DNA of 64,000 nucleotides from Thermoproteota archaeon (GTDB taxonomy: Archaea; Thermoproteota; Thermoprotei_A; Sulfolobales; Ignisphaeraceae). Location: NCBI GenBank assembly GCA_030550585.1, contig JAUQPB010000001.1, positions 62,001 to 126,000 on the forward strand. Reading direction: 5' to 3'. The translations under genes were made by a program, and so were the position numbers. Below, piece after piece: positions 9,306-18,016 of this stretch. The notes below the pieces were generated by a model. The model made no database searches. It was not told the origin of the DNA and worked only from the letters and a program-made list of their open reading frames with translations. How positions within the stretch are numbered: position 1 is the first letter of the stretch; each line of letters begins with the position of its first letter.

Positions 9306-10988
9306 GTGGCCATAGAGGTTAGAAACCTAACATATTTTTACCCAAACTCAGATACTCCGGCTCTGCAAGATATAAACTTTAAAATTGATTACGGAGAGTT
9401 TGCTATCATAACAGGCCCATCCGGTGGGGGCAAGTCAACACTTTGCAAAATCTTGGTGGGTCTAATACCTGGGATTTATGGTGGTAGGCTTAGTGGAGAG
9501 GTATATATTGATGGAGTCAACGTAATTGAGAAGGGGGTTAGAGGAGTTATAGGCAGGGTTGGTATTGTTCTACAGGTTCCCGAGAACCAGATTGCTAGTT
9601 TGCTTGTAGAAGAGGAGCTGGCTTTCGGACTAGAGAATCTTTTGTATGATCCTAGAGTAATTAGGGAAAGGATATACGAGGTTTCAAAAAATCTAGAAAT
9701 CGACCATCTGCTAAACAGAGCAACATATACCTTGTCTGGTGGAGAGGCTCAGAAGGTAGTTATCGGCAGTGTTCTTGTTTACAAGCCAAAGATTCTAATA
9801 CTGGATGAACCGCTTGCCCACATAGACCCTACTAGTGTGGAGAATCTGCTTTCTTTACTCATCAGAATTAACCGTGAAGAAGGCATAACTGTTGTGGTTA
9901 TTGAGCATAGATTATCGGAGTTGCTTAAATATGCATCAAGAGTAATTGTTTTGAATAGGAAGATAATTTTTGATGGTGGAGCCGAGGACAGCATACCATA
10001 TCTCATCGAGTCTGGCGTAGAAATACCCCCTGTCACAAAGCTTACTATTAGCATCAATGCAAAACCTGTCTTCTCTGTAGAAGATGCTTCCAGAGTCTTA
10101 GCTAGACATTTAACTCAAGGAATATGCAGATGCAAAAATGTTAGTGCTAACAGAAATGCGGTAAGATCTAGAGACAAAGAGGTGGCAATATCGCTAAACA
10201 ATGTTTGGTATGCTTATTCGGGCAACAGATACGTTTTGAGAGGTGTTAGTCTAGATATCTATAGAGGGGAGATGCTAGCTATTGTAGGTCCCAACGGCTC
10301 TGGGAAAACAACTCTTATAAAGCATTTCAATGGCCTTTTAAAGCCTGTGAAAGGCTATGTAAAGGTCTTTGGCAAAGACACTAAAATGCATAGTGTAGCT
10401 GAGCTGGCTAGACATGTTGGCATAGTATTTCAGAACCCTCTTCACCAATTTTTTGAGGAGACAGCATTAAAAGAGGTTATGTTTACCTTAAGAAACATGG
10501 GGATAGAGTACTCAGAAGATAGAGCAATGAAGATTCTCGAAATGTTTAAACTGGAGCACGTCGCCTACAGGTCTCCATATGAACTCTCTGTCGGTGAACA
10601 GAGGAGACTGGCTATAGCAAGTGTTGTTGCCTATGAACCAGATGTGATTGTATTGGACGAGCCCACAGCAGGTATAGACTATGCGCTTAAGATGGAGCTT
10701 CTAGAGGTAGTCAATAAGCTTCGAAAGAAGAATAAAACAATAGTAATAGTTACACATGACATGGAGTTCTTATCCAAAGCAAATGTGGATAGAGTTGTCG
10801 TTTTATACAATGGAAGAGTTGTTAGCGAGGGGAACCTTAGAGACGTTCTCTACTCGCCAAAGATAGAAGAGACTGGTGTATTTCGCCTTCCACAGGTGGT
10901 GAGACTGGCAAAAGCTCTAAAGCTAGATATCTGCATAAATCCATTGACCGTTGAGGAATTTGTGAACGCCATTGAAAGGTGCTTTTGA
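9306..10988 (+). CDS. ECF transporter energy-coupling ATPase, fused A-A' (double NBD)
   Basis: A 560-residue protein with two complete ABC ATPase domains. Domain 1: GPSGGGKST near residue 39, LSGGEAQKV, ILILDEPLAHIDP. Domain 2 from about residue 295: GPNGSGKTT, LSVGEQRRLAI, VIVLDEPTAGID. In bacteria EcfA1 and EcfA2 are separate proteins; here they are joined as in other archaeal cases. The start is GTG at 9306, six bases after the S-component stop. The next gene follows directly. The protein drives uptake of the S-component ligand at the cytoplasmic face. Confidence 0.93.
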   Translation: MAIEVRNLTYFYPNSDTPALQDINFKIDYGEFAIITGPSGGGKSTLCKILVGLIPGIYGGRLSGEVYIDGVNVIEKGVRGVIGRVGIVLQVPENQIASLLVEEELAFGLENLLYDPRVIRERIYEVSKNLEIDHLLNRATYTLSGGEAQKVVIGSVLVYKPKILILDEPLAHIDPTSVENLLSLLIRINREEGITVVVIEHRLSELLKYASRVIVLNRKIIFDGGAEDSIPYLIESGVEIPPVTKLTISINAKPVFSVEDASRVLARHLTQGICRCKNVSANRNAVRSRDKEVAISLNNVWYAYSGNRYVLRGVSLDIYRGEMLAIVGPNGSGKTTLIKHFNGLLKPVKGYVKVFGKDTKMHSVAELARHVGIVFQNPLHQFFEETALKEVMFTLRNMGIEYSEDRAMKILEMFKLEHVAYRSPYELSVGEQRRLAIASVVAYEPDVIVLDEPTAGIDYALKMELLEVVNKLRKKNKTIVIVTHDMEFLSKANVDRVVVLYNGRVVSEGNLRDVLYSPKIEETGVFRLPQVVRLAKALKLDICINPLTVEEFVNAIERCF

Positions 10989-11759
10989 ATGACGAGGAGA
11001 TTCTTTGAGGATATAGGCATTGCACTAAGTTTTGATGAGGATAAGGGGTTCTATCATTTCCTAGATCCAAGAACAAAGCTATTCTACATAATTTCAACAG
11101 CTATCGTTACCATGATTATGAATAATGTTCCCAAGTTAGTGGTTGTGGTTCTAGTCAACATTGTCATTGCGATGCTTTATAGGGGTTTTCTAACAAAGCT
11201 TGCTAGTTTCATAAAAGGTTTGACACCCTTTATAATCGCTATAATAGGTCTGAACATAGCATTGTCGGTTCTGTTTGCGGAAACAGTTGATTGGGTGGAA
11301 ATCCTAGAGACACAGGCAAGAGCTTTTATGCGTATAGTTGCAATAGCAATCCCCATACTCATACTAATAGCCACCACAACACCATCAGATCTCATTCAAG
11401 GGCTTGCAAAAATGGGCATTAGATACACATATCTATACCCTTTCATAGTGGCTTACAGGTTCATCCCATTGATATTCACAGAAATGAAGAACATATACGA
11501 TGCCCAGAGATCTAGGGGACTAGAACTAGAGAAGGGTGGTATTAGACAAAAGGTGAAGTCACTCACACCAATACTAATACCAACTACTATATGCTCGCTT
11601 CTCAGAGCAAAGGATTTGGCAGAGGCCCTCGAAATCAAAGGGTTTGGATATAGCACAAGGAGAAGTTTTTACAAAAGCCTTAGAATGGGGAAAAGAGACT
11701 ATGTGTTCATGGCAATAATCACAGCTGCATACATCATCGTGACGATATTATACCCCTAA
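10989..11759 (+). CDS. ECF transporter T component (EcfT)
   Basis: A 256-residue membrane protein with about five hydrophobic segments and the two coupling-helix motifs of EcfT: DAQRSRGLELE near residue 174 and EALEIKGFGYSTRR near residue 218, which dock into the two ATPase domains. The ATG directly follows the ATPase stop (TGAATG), so translation is coupled. With the S and fused A-A' genes it completes the importer. A T-rich stretch after the stop (TTCTCTTTTATTCTTCTCC, near 11783) is a plausible terminator. Confidence 0.9.
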   Translation: MTRRFFEDIGIALSFDEDKGFYHFLDPRTKLFYIISTAIVTMIMNNVPKLVVVVLVNIVIAMLYRGFLTKLASFIKGLTPFIIAIIGLNIALSVLFAETVDWVEILETQARAFMRIVAIAIPILILIATTTPSDLIQGLAKMGIRYTYLYPFIVAYRFIPLIFTEMKNIYDAQRSRGLELEKGGIRQKVKSLTPILIPTTICSLLRAKDLAEALEIKGFGYSTRRSFYKSLRMGKRDYVFMAIITAAYIIVTILYP

Positions 11760-11856
11760 ATTCGCTTCCAACAGGATTGTATTCTCTTTTATTCTTCTCC
11801 TTACACAATAAAACAAATAGATGTTATTGAAAATGCGCTATCCCAAGCCCTTTGAT

Positions 11857-12771
11857 TCAAATTTTCGAAGACATATCGACTTGCCTTTCTCTGATCCTCT
11901 GCCTTCTAGCGACTAGAATGACTATTGCTATCAGAAGAGCTGCTGAAATTGCTCCAAGGGTGTAGTTTAGTGCTTTACTGAGTGCCAGTTCATTTGATAT
12001 GGCATTGCATTTTGTTTGGAGGTCGCTGTAGCTTGATTGTAGTTCGTTATATTTTTTGGATAGATTGCTATATTCTCTATTGAGATATTCGTAGTTGGAA
12101 GAGAGTTTGGTGTAATTCGATTGAAGATTTGTGTACCCGCTCGCAAGCTTGTTGTACTTATCCTCTAGGGTGCTATACATTGATTTTAGATTGTTGTAAT
12201 CAGAGATTAGGTTCCTGTACTTTGAAAGTGTTTCGTTGTATTCTAATGCCAATCTACTATAGCTTTGTTGTAGAGATTGGTAGCTCTCTAGAAGATTTGT
12301 TAGATATGCAACATTGAAGCAGCTTCTATGCGTGTAGCTCCTCTGGATGAGCAGTTCGTAGTGAGACCAGCTCAGATAGACACAGCCGTAGATTAGACTG
12401 GGGTCCACGTCCGATGGTATTGAAATGCTGTACGTCTCATCTCTCACAACACCGGAAGATAGATCGATACCCTGCAGGTGGTACCAGCCATAGCTCCACG
12501 AGCCATATCCATAGTTTCTAGAGCCTCTCAATTCCAGATAGACTGTAACACTATATAGATTCTCGAGAGCCTCCACCCTAACCCTAACAACAATATTTCC
12601 ACCAGCCCTCGCCTGATAGGGTGCATAAACTTGTATACGCAGACCCTCATATTCATAGCTGTACACAAGCCTAGACTCAGACAAAACATCTGGCACTACA
12701 GCAAATACCGATACAAACAATGTTAGCAGTATCGCCAAAGCCGATGAAAACGGTCCTCTCATGAAAAACAC
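11857..12771 (-). CDS. Secreted, membrane-anchored coiled-coil surface protein
   Basis: A 304-residue protein not assigned to a named family. It has an N-terminal signal peptide (hydrophobic residues 6-27 ending near DVLSES), a beta-rich domain of about 120 residues rich in Tyr and Trp, then about 110 residues of coiled coil in which Tyr and Leu alternate in heptads (YSRLALEYNETLSKY and so on), and one C-terminal membrane helix followed by basic residues (ARRQRIRERQ). Several N-x-S/T sites lie in the coiled coil. The topology is a stalk on the outer cell face with a distal globular domain, like S-layer stalk proteins. It stands alone between the ECF operon and the island. Confidence 0.75.
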   Translation of the reverse strand: MFFMRGPFSSALAILLTLFVSVFAVVPDVLSESRLVYSYEYEGLRIQVYAPYQARAGGNIVVRVRVEALENLYSVTVYLELRGSRNYGYGSWSYGWYHLQGIDLSSGVVRDETYSISIPSDVDPSLIYGCVYLSWSHYELLIQRSYTHRSCFNVAYLTNLLESYQSLQQSYSRLALEYNETLSKYRNLISDYNNLKSMYSTLEDKYNKLASGYTNLQSNYTKLSSNYEYLNREYSNLSKKYNELQSSYSDLQTKCNAISNELALSKALNYTLGAISAALLIAIVILVARRQRIRERQVDMSSKI

Positions 12772-13293
12772 CTAATGTAGCGTATTAGACCCAAACTTAA
12801 AAACATTAATCAAATCAACTCGACCAGCTAACACCCCCAACTTCCTCAAAGCCAAATTTTAAATCTTATAGGCTTTTTGATCCTAGAAAATAGAACTCCA
12901 GACATTTCATCTCTTTCCATTATCTGCTACTAAACCCTTAAAAACTTTCATCTGCTCATCGCATAATCTATGGAAGTCTTTGGCGGAGACAAGCTCCCGT
13001 AGGTGTTGAATTAAATTATCACAGCCTTAACCCGCACCAGATTACAAGATTCAGATATTGATTGATCGAGATGCGTGGATGTAGTTGTTAGGAACGAAGC
13101 TTGGAGAATGTGCCGAGTGCTTTCAAAGCATTTGCGAATTAAATGACTTTTGTGGTTTGATAGAGAAAGATCTTGTTCAAAGTCTTGTTCTCTACATCAT
13201 GGAGAAGGGCAGAAATATAGGAGTTGGTAGCAGAAGGTCTGTGTTGCTGTATAACTATGTGCATAGATGCTGTAGACTCTTTAATGAGACTCT
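12772..13293. other. Gene-poor stretch with a possible TnpB C-terminal remnant
   Basis: No intact gene is visible. On the plus strand, 12942-13061 is an open frame of about 40 codons without a good start, containing SLWRRQAPVGVELNYHSLNP, which resembles the variable tail of IS605-type TnpB proteins; this is a weak call. The plus-strand ORF starting at 13085 continues antisense to the PaREP1 relic and is not convincing. The rest is AT-rich spacer. Confidence 0.25.
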
Positions 13294-13670
13294 CTACTTT
13301 GCAGAGATTATCTTCTTTGTTTCTATCACAATCTTCTCTATGTATGGTAGCCTTGCTCTAACGTCTTCGGTGTCGAGTTTTGCTTCGTGGAAGCCTATAC
13401 GTGAAGCGCCCATGCATGGTTCCAGGAGCTCAGTATCCACTCCCCGATTTTCTGAGCAGCCCTTAGAACAGCCTTCTCCAGCTCTGTCACAGTCCATCTA
13501 CCCCTCTCCTCAGCTTCTGCAACTATTTCCTCAAGGTTTAGATATAGGGCTAGGGCCTTTACACACTCCTCAGCAGCCTTGTAGAGCTTCTCACCCGCTT
13601 GAACAGGATCTCCATCAATTAAATTCCTACCCTCTTCAAGATGCTTTTCCGCCAGCGTAATATGCGCCAC
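13294..13670 (-). pseudogene. PaREP1-family gene broken by a frameshift
   Basis: Two minus-strand ORFs form one PaREP1 protein (HEPN-related family, PF05942) in two frames. The first (13395-13670, 91 aa) runs AEKHLEEGRNLIDGDPVQAGEKLYKAAEE to WNHAWALHV and then hits TAG. The second frame continues with GFHEAKLDTEDVRARLPYIEKIV, the normal next part of the family (LHV-x-GFHEARL). Only two bases separate GTA from GGC where three are needed, so one base appears to be missing at about 13395. No homopolymer is involved. PaREP1 genes are multi-copy in Thermoproteales-like genomes; their function is unknown. Confidence 0.75.
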
Positions 13671-14053
13671 AACCTGAGAACATTCAAAAGCCCTTTTGGA
13701 TCCGTAACCACCATCTACAACACCTCAAAAACTTCCGCAATTTAGCCTTTAAATTTTAGAGACTTTATGTTAAATGATCATAAAACGCCTTGCTTCGAAG
13801 GACGAGGCTTTCAGTTGCAAGAGTATGTCCTATGATTGATGAAGTTCATTGAATTCAATGGAATAGATGCAAAGAGCAAACAGTAAAAAGCTATATTAAA
13901 AAGAAAAGCTGTATGTAGCACTGCATTGATGAGCCCATAGCTGAAGCAGATCATCGAATATTTGTGTATAACTTTATTGACTTCCGCGATTGAAGTATTC
14001 TGAGGTTGGCTGATAGTGTTTTGGAGAAGCCTTGATCTTGTATCGTATTTTTG
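13671..14053. other. Gene-free spacer with a 14-bp palindrome
   Basis: No coding frame stands out in these 383 bases. The clearest structure is CATTGAATTCAATG (13847-13860), a perfect palindrome. TTGATGA (about 13926) followed by CTGA is reminiscent of C/D boxes but the spacing is too short, so no RNA gene is called. Confidence 0.3.
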
Positions 14054-14449
14054 CTACTGCTCGGAGATTTCGATCCATGTTTTTCCCCTTCTAACATATC
14101 TTCTCCTCACATCTTCATAGATTTTCATTACCATTGTGTAAAACTCTTTGTCTGCGTATAGGACAGCACCTTCATCTAGTATTTCGAGTAGAAATGTGCT
14201 GCCAGCTCTAATTTTCTTGAGGAACACCTCTGTGTTGAAGCCTATGGGGTTGACGCTAGGATACCTAGCGTCTCGCAACATTGAGAACGCTTCTCTAGGG
14301 TCTTTCGGGAGGTCATCCGCAACAACCAAAATATCAATATCGCTTTCATCTGTGTAGTCCCCCCTCGCCCTAGAGCCAAAGAGTATAACAAGTTTTAGCA
14401 AAAACCTATTTCTATAGCTTTCAACCAGGCTCTTCAAATCATCTAACAA
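14054..14449 (-). CDS. MNT-type nucleotidyltransferase (TA-pair partner)
   Basis: A 131-residue minimal nucleotidyltransferase. The motif GSRARGDYTDESDIDILVV (about residues 25-43) is the pol-beta-type active site with two aspartates. The gene follows the HEPN gene with an 11-base overlap. MNT/HEPN pairs are two-gene toxin-antitoxin systems in which the MNT enzyme in known cases modifies and silences the HEPN RNase by adding nucleotides. The protein is slightly longer than the smallest MNT proteins, with a basic C-terminal tail (DVRRRYVRRGKTW). Catalytic residues look intact. Confidence 0.9.
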   Translation of the reverse strand: MLDDLKSLVESYRNRFLLKLVILFGSRARGDYTDESDIDILVVADDLPKDPREAFSMLRDARYPSVNPIGFNTEVFLKKIRAGSTFLLEILDEGAVLYADKEFYTMVMKIYEDVRRRYVRRGKTWIEISEQ

Positions 14450-14822
14450 TGCTTTTCACCCACTCTACAATCCTCTTAGCACATTCCAAACATCTATCGG
14501 CATCTTCTCTAGAGTAGTAGTCTAGAGGAGCACCCTCATCATATACATCCGGGTATCTAGTGGGGATATAGTGTTTATCCAACTCCAAAATGCATCTCCT
14601 CACATCCTCTGGCACCTCAACAGAAACCTCAGAAACTAGGTAGAGGAGCGAGTGGCCTCTCCTCTCCCTATGAAAATAGTTTAGAAGAGCCTTAACAGCC
14701 TTCTCAGCAGCCTGGTGAGACTCGAAACATGCCTCCTCATATAAACCCTCACTGTAGTTAATATGCGCAGAACTCAAATTTCTCTCAGATTGTCTTAGCC
14801 AGTCCCTATATCTAGAAACCAA
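14439..14822 (-). CDS. HEPN-domain protein (toxin-like partner of MNT)
   Basis: A 127-residue all-helical HEPN protein (PF05168 type): ESHQAAEKAVKALLNYF, GHSLLYLV, and the archaeal signature DKHYIPTRYPDVYDEG. It is upstream of and overlaps the MNT gene, the standard order for a HEPN/MNT pair. The classical RX4-6H RNase motif is not obvious; the conserved YIPTRYP segment is the main hallmark. Whether it is an active RNase cannot be judged from sequence. Confidence 0.88.
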   Translation of the reverse strand: MVSRYRDWLRQSERNLSSAHINYSEGLYEEACFESHQAAEKAVKALLNYFHRERRGHSLLYLVSEVSVEVPEDVRRCILELDKHYIPTRYPDVYDEGAPLDYYSREDADRCLECAKRIVEWVKSIVR

Positions 14823-15455
14823 TGACCATCACCACAAAAGCTTTCAAAAACATTAAAACCCCGCTATAGCTTCTCACCCCAAATAGCAAACATTTGTATT
14901 CTCTACCTTCATTTTATATTCTCCCTAGTCCTTACCACGATTCAGCCAAGGATTTTGAAAAACTAAGATTACACACTATATTCATTGACTTAAAGGCTTA
15001 TAAAACCTTATAACCTTGAATAAGCTAGAACAGCCATAAAACATATCCACTATTCCAGCCCCTCACACTATTACTAGGCATCAACACTACACATCAATAT
15101 TTTAGACATTCTCTGTAATTTGTCAGTAATGTTTTACAGATACACTAAAATCAATGAGATTTAACATCTTTCTAATGGCAATGCCTTAGAGAAAAGCTAT
15201 GTAAAAAGAATGAGGTGAGATAATTTGGGGGAGAGTATAAAGATTTTGTGAAGGTGCTTGGATGTAGGGGTGGGGAGATAAATTTGTAACATGTTTTATG
15301 CTGAAGGAGGTTGTGTATTGGCAGCTCTCTCAGAAGTTGCTGTCTCTAGCTAAAGTCTATTTATAGAGAAGGCTATACTCAACTGAAGTTTGAATTTTTA
15401 ATTTACGTAGGGGAGATGATTAAGGTTTAAACAATTTAGCTTATATTATGCCACG
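14823..15455. other. 633-base AT-rich spacer, no gene found
   Basis: I see no convincing gene. A short plus-strand frame (MLKEVVYWQLSQKLLSLAKVYL, from about 15298) resembles the start of small helical HEPN/PaREP1-like proteins but stops after 22 codons; it may be a relic. The rest is AT-rich with no strong hairpins, consistent with decayed accessory DNA. Confidence 0.3.
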
Positions 15456-16079
15456 TTAATTATTTTGGCGCTGTTTTCTCTTCAGAAGCGTTATAATTGT
15501 GATTGCTATGATTGTTGCTGTTAGAGAGAATATGCCTGCGAGTAAAGCTGTTGCTAGATATGATTCACTGAAATCTCTTGCCAGACCCCCTATTAGTGAT
15601 CCAGTAATAGATGCCAGCATTACAGCTGATGTTTGTATGCCAAGCAACCTCCCCATGTTCTCTCTACCAAAAAGTGTTGGTATGAGAAGCATGTGGACGA
15701 CAGGCTCCCCTCCAAATGCTAGAAATCTAAGCCACAACATTGTGATGACTGGGTACACGCCATATCCAGTAAGGCTTAGAGCTAGGAAAACTGTAGCTGT
15801 CTCTAGAGAATATAGAAGGGGGAGTGCTGTAAAAATACCCAATCACATAGTAGCAAACCCCCATGCAAAGGCCCCCAAACTCTGTAAAATACCAGATATG
15901 CTCATGACAAGTGGTACATAAACTTCATTTGCCACCTCTACATCTACACCAGAAGCAATACAAAAATCTGCTATTATAGGGGCTAGGAACTGCATAAGCA
16001 TGGTCGAGGAGGTGGCTATGAGGAATATAGGTATAAGCGTCATTATAAAAGATCCTTTTGCTACTGTTCTAGCTTTCAT
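15456..16079 (-). pseudogene. Half-length MFS transporter with in-frame TGA
   Basis: Two minus-strand ORFs (15843-16079 and 15456-15842) are in the same frame and separated only by TGA at 15843-15845, right after GAFAWGFATM. Read through, the product is about 207 residues with roughly six membrane segments, ending in a basic tail LLKRKQRQNN. The FGRENMGRLLGIQTSA..GSLIGGLARDFSESY stretch matches the second half of major-facilitator proteins. A normal MFS protein has about 400 residues, so the gene seems to have lost one half and then gained a stop, or the TGA is a sequence error in an already short gene. The second fragment could restart at TTG 15842. Confidence 0.7.
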
Positions 16080-16654
16080 GAGAGTTCATGTTGGTTGATA
16101 TCAATTTTGCTTAGTCACCTTGGTGTCACTAGATATGTAGATACTGTGTGCCTGTTTAGCCCTCTTGTTTTCATAACTCTCTTGCACTCGTCTGAATTAG
16201 ATGCACCCTTTAGATTTACAAGCACCACACGTAGTCCTTCTTCAAGCTCTTTAGCACTCTGTGTGGCACAAGTTGTCTCTTAGCGAATTTGCTTATCCTC
16301 CTGATTAACCGTAGGATCCTTAGCGAATTTGAAGAGATTCCCAAATAATGCATGAGTTGCCACAAGCTTTCTCAATACTAATTATATGGGATGGTTGTAG
16401 CACAATCATGATGGCCTTCAGTCTATAAAGTAGGACTCCTATGAAGTAGGACTGTTATTCATGATAAAACATTTTAAAATACTTCAGGCTATATGATTTA
16501 AGCACAATCGCAAATGTACTTTACATATACCCAGCCTACTTGCATATCGCAGTATTCTACCCCCTTCCTCCGCATGTAAAGTAGGGACATGCAATACCAC
16601 AAGCTGCTAGAATGCCGAATATTGCTATTACTATTATAATAAGCACTACAATTA
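16080..16654. other. Decayed region upstream of the MFS relic
   Basis: A minus-strand open frame of 54 codons without a start (16115-16279; AKELEEGLRVVLVNLKGAS) looks protein-like and probably is a gene fragment of unknown family. TTAGCGAATTTG occurs twice (about 16280 and 16320), and AAGTAGGACT occurs at 16428 and 16444. The small hydrophobic frame at 16557-16685 is listed separately. Otherwise nothing recognisable. Confidence 0.3.
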
Positions 16655-16685
16655 CTACGGGATATATAGCTTTCTTGAGGTTCTA
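16557..16685 (-). CDS. Candidate one-helix, Cys-tailed small peptide (no clear start)
   Basis: On the minus strand, just after and partly overlapping the 88-residue membrane gene, an open frame encodes LKKAIYPVVIVVLIIIVIA followed by FGILAACGIACPYFTCGGRG and TAG. It is a textbook single membrane helix with a short cysteine-containing tail. No ATG lies in frame; GTG at 16646 is the first possible start and would remove the KK before the helix. It could be a small peptide made by coupling, a frameshifted continuation of the 88-residue gene, or chance. It is listed because a peptide-export-like operon lies 700 bases away. Confidence 0.3.
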
Positions 16686-16921
16686 CGGGCAATACCATAT
16701 GTAATCGTAGATGCGATTGCAACACTTATTATGATGAGAAGTGGTGTGGCCTCAAATATTGTTGCATTGCCAGATTTCTCCACATTGACAAGCAGGCTTG
16801 GAGTACTGTGTGTTGCAATGGAGTACAGTGCAATGCCTATAAGAAATATTGTATTAATCAGTAACGTTAATACTATGACTAGTACTGCTAAGGCAATGTA
16901 TCGCACAACACTGTGGTTCAT
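16655..16921 (-). CDS. Small two-helix membrane protein, unknown
   Basis: An 88-residue protein with two hydrophobic helices (residues 6-35 and about 58-73), an external-looking loop with one N-x-T site, and a basic tail ARRTSRKLYIP. No family recognised. ATG at 16921 follows a purine-rich AGGGGGTTAG. An inverted repeat (16970-16986) lies 49-65 bases upstream. It is transcribed in the same direction as the exporter-like operon upstream, 420 bases away, so a shared function is possible but unproven. Confidence 0.55.
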   Translation of the reverse strand: MNHSVVRYIALAVLVIVLTLLINTIFLIGIALYSIATHSTPSLLVNVEKSGNATIFEATPLLIIISVAIASTITYGIARRTSRKLYIP

Positions 16922-16969
16922 AGTTTCTAACCCCCTATTACATAGTATGGGTTGGGACGGTTTTCAACT

Positions 16970-16986
16970 TTTATCACCATGATAAA
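16970..16986. promoter_or_regulatory. Inverted repeat TTTATCA-CCA-TGATAAA
   Basis: Perfect 7-base arms separated by three bases, located upstream of the 88-residue membrane gene. It could be an operator or a small hairpin. No other evidence. Confidence 0.4.
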
Positions 16987-17073
16987 TTTTAGAGTAATAC
17001 AATAGAAGTTATGCTTAGAACATGCACACTAGTTCATTAAAAGCACGAACTTATGTATGATATTGTCTAAAAG

Positions 17074-17235
17074 ATGAAATGGGCAAGCAAAGAAAAGATA
17101 GTTTCTGAAGATATCTTGTTGATTTATTCAGAAGTGGGTGTGAATATGACACCAAAACTCTTAGATGACTCACCACGTAATTGTTTTACACTTAGCTTTA
17201 AACATGATGTTGTAGGAATGCATAACAGAATATAA
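17074..17235 (+). CDS. Small ORF, 53 residues, unknown
   Basis: Too short for the ORF track. ATG at 17074 opens a 53-codon frame (MKWASKEKIVSEDILLIYSE..., ending GMHNRI) with mixed, soluble-protein-like composition. A TATA-like CATTAAAAG is about 37 bases upstream. It is on the opposite strand to, and beyond the 3' end of, the exporter-like operon. No homology recognised; it may be a precursor peptide, a small regulator or a chance frame. Confidence 0.3.
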   Translation: MKWASKEKIVSEDILLIYSEVGVNMTPKLLDDSPRNCFTLSFKHDVVGMHNRI

Positions 17236-17299
17236 TTATTCTTACATTGGTTAATATCTTTTTGCAATGTGGATAAAAAGGGAAATAAAGGAGGTGCTA

Positions 17300-17437
17300 A
17301 TGGAGATACAACACATAAGATTACTTTGTTTCACATGTCTTTTAGGCAGTGGATCGGGTTATTGTCTGCTTTGTTGCTCTATAGCGCAACTCATCTGTAT
17401 GAAGTACGCTTGTGTTTGGAATTTCTTTGTGGAATAG
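17300..17437 (+). CDS. Small Cys-rich ORF with a strong ribosome-binding site
   Basis: ATG at 17300 is preceded by AAAGGAGGTG (17287-17296), the best Shine-Dalgarno match noticed in the window, at ideal spacing. The 45-residue product has seven cysteines in a hydrophobic context (LLCFTCLLGSGSGYCLLCCS). It overlaps antisense with the last 96 bases of the ABC ATPase gene, which argues for caution. Its place beside a protease/ABC cassette makes a secreted or processed peptide conceivable. Inference only. Confidence 0.3.
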   Translation: MEIQHIRLLCFTCLLGSGSGYCLLCCSIAQLICMKYACVWNFFVE

Positions 17438-18016
17438 CTCTATAAGGCGATTTTCTCTACTTGTTATAATTACTGCGCTATAGTTTTTGATATTCTTCAC
17501 AATGTCTGCAAGAAGTGGGAGGCCCTCGTCATCTAGCCCCACAGTGGGATCGTCTATTGCTATAAACCGCACCTTCTTCTTTACCACAATTGCTGTAGAT
17601 AGCTGTAGACGCCTCCTCTGGCCTTGGCTAAGCTTGGCTATAAGCACCTTTCTTGGTATATCAACAATAGCCAGAGCCTCTTCCACAGATTCGCTATCAG
17701 CCTTGTAGAGCAGTGCTATAGTCTTGACATAATCTTCAGCTGTTATACTTACTGGTAGTGTTGTGGTCTCTGGAACTAGGTAAATAAAGCTTGCTGTTCT
17801 ACTAGGTTCACCTCCACAGCAGATTATTCGCCCCTGCAAGGGCTTTCGAAGCCCAGTAAGCGTCTTGAGAAGAGTTGTCTTACCAGATCCGTTGGGTCCA
17901 AATACTATGAGCACATCACCTAGCCGCAACCTAAGGTTGAGGGGGCCAAGGAGCGGATTACCTGGATATCCTACTACAAGTCCCTGAGTCTCAAGCACAT
18001 AGCCATCTTTCACCAT
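17342..18016 (-). CDS. ABC transporter ATPase of the protease-linked cassette
   Basis: A 224-residue single-domain ABC ATPase: Walker A GPNGSGKTT near residue 38, signature LSQGQRRRLQL near residue 129, Walker B FIAIDDPTVGLDD. The residue after the Walker B aspartate, normally the catalytic glutamate, is Asp here (IDDP instead of DEP), which may slow hydrolysis. The gene start overlaps the membrane-protease gene by 7 bases, and that gene overlaps the multi-TM gene by 7 bases, so the three are one tightly coupled operon. Related layouts (ATPase, membrane protease, permease) handle peptide export or membrane-stress defence in bacteria. Confidence 0.88.
   Translation of the reverse strand: MVKDGYVLETQGLVVGYPGNPLLGPLNLRLRLGDVLIVFGPNGSGKTTLLKTLTGLRKPLQGRIICCGGEPSRTASFIYLVPETTTLPVSITAEDYVKTIALLYKADSESVEEALAIVDIPRKVLIAKLSQGQRRRLQLSTAIVVKKKVRFIAIDDPTVGLDDEGLPLLADIVKNIKNYSAVIITSRENRLIELFHKEIPNTSVLHTDELRYRATKQTITRSTA

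Noticed and set aside
13085-13660. 191-residue plus-strand ORF
   Set aside because: Its second half is antisense to the clear PaREP1 frames and its composition there mirrors them; the first half has no recognisable feature.
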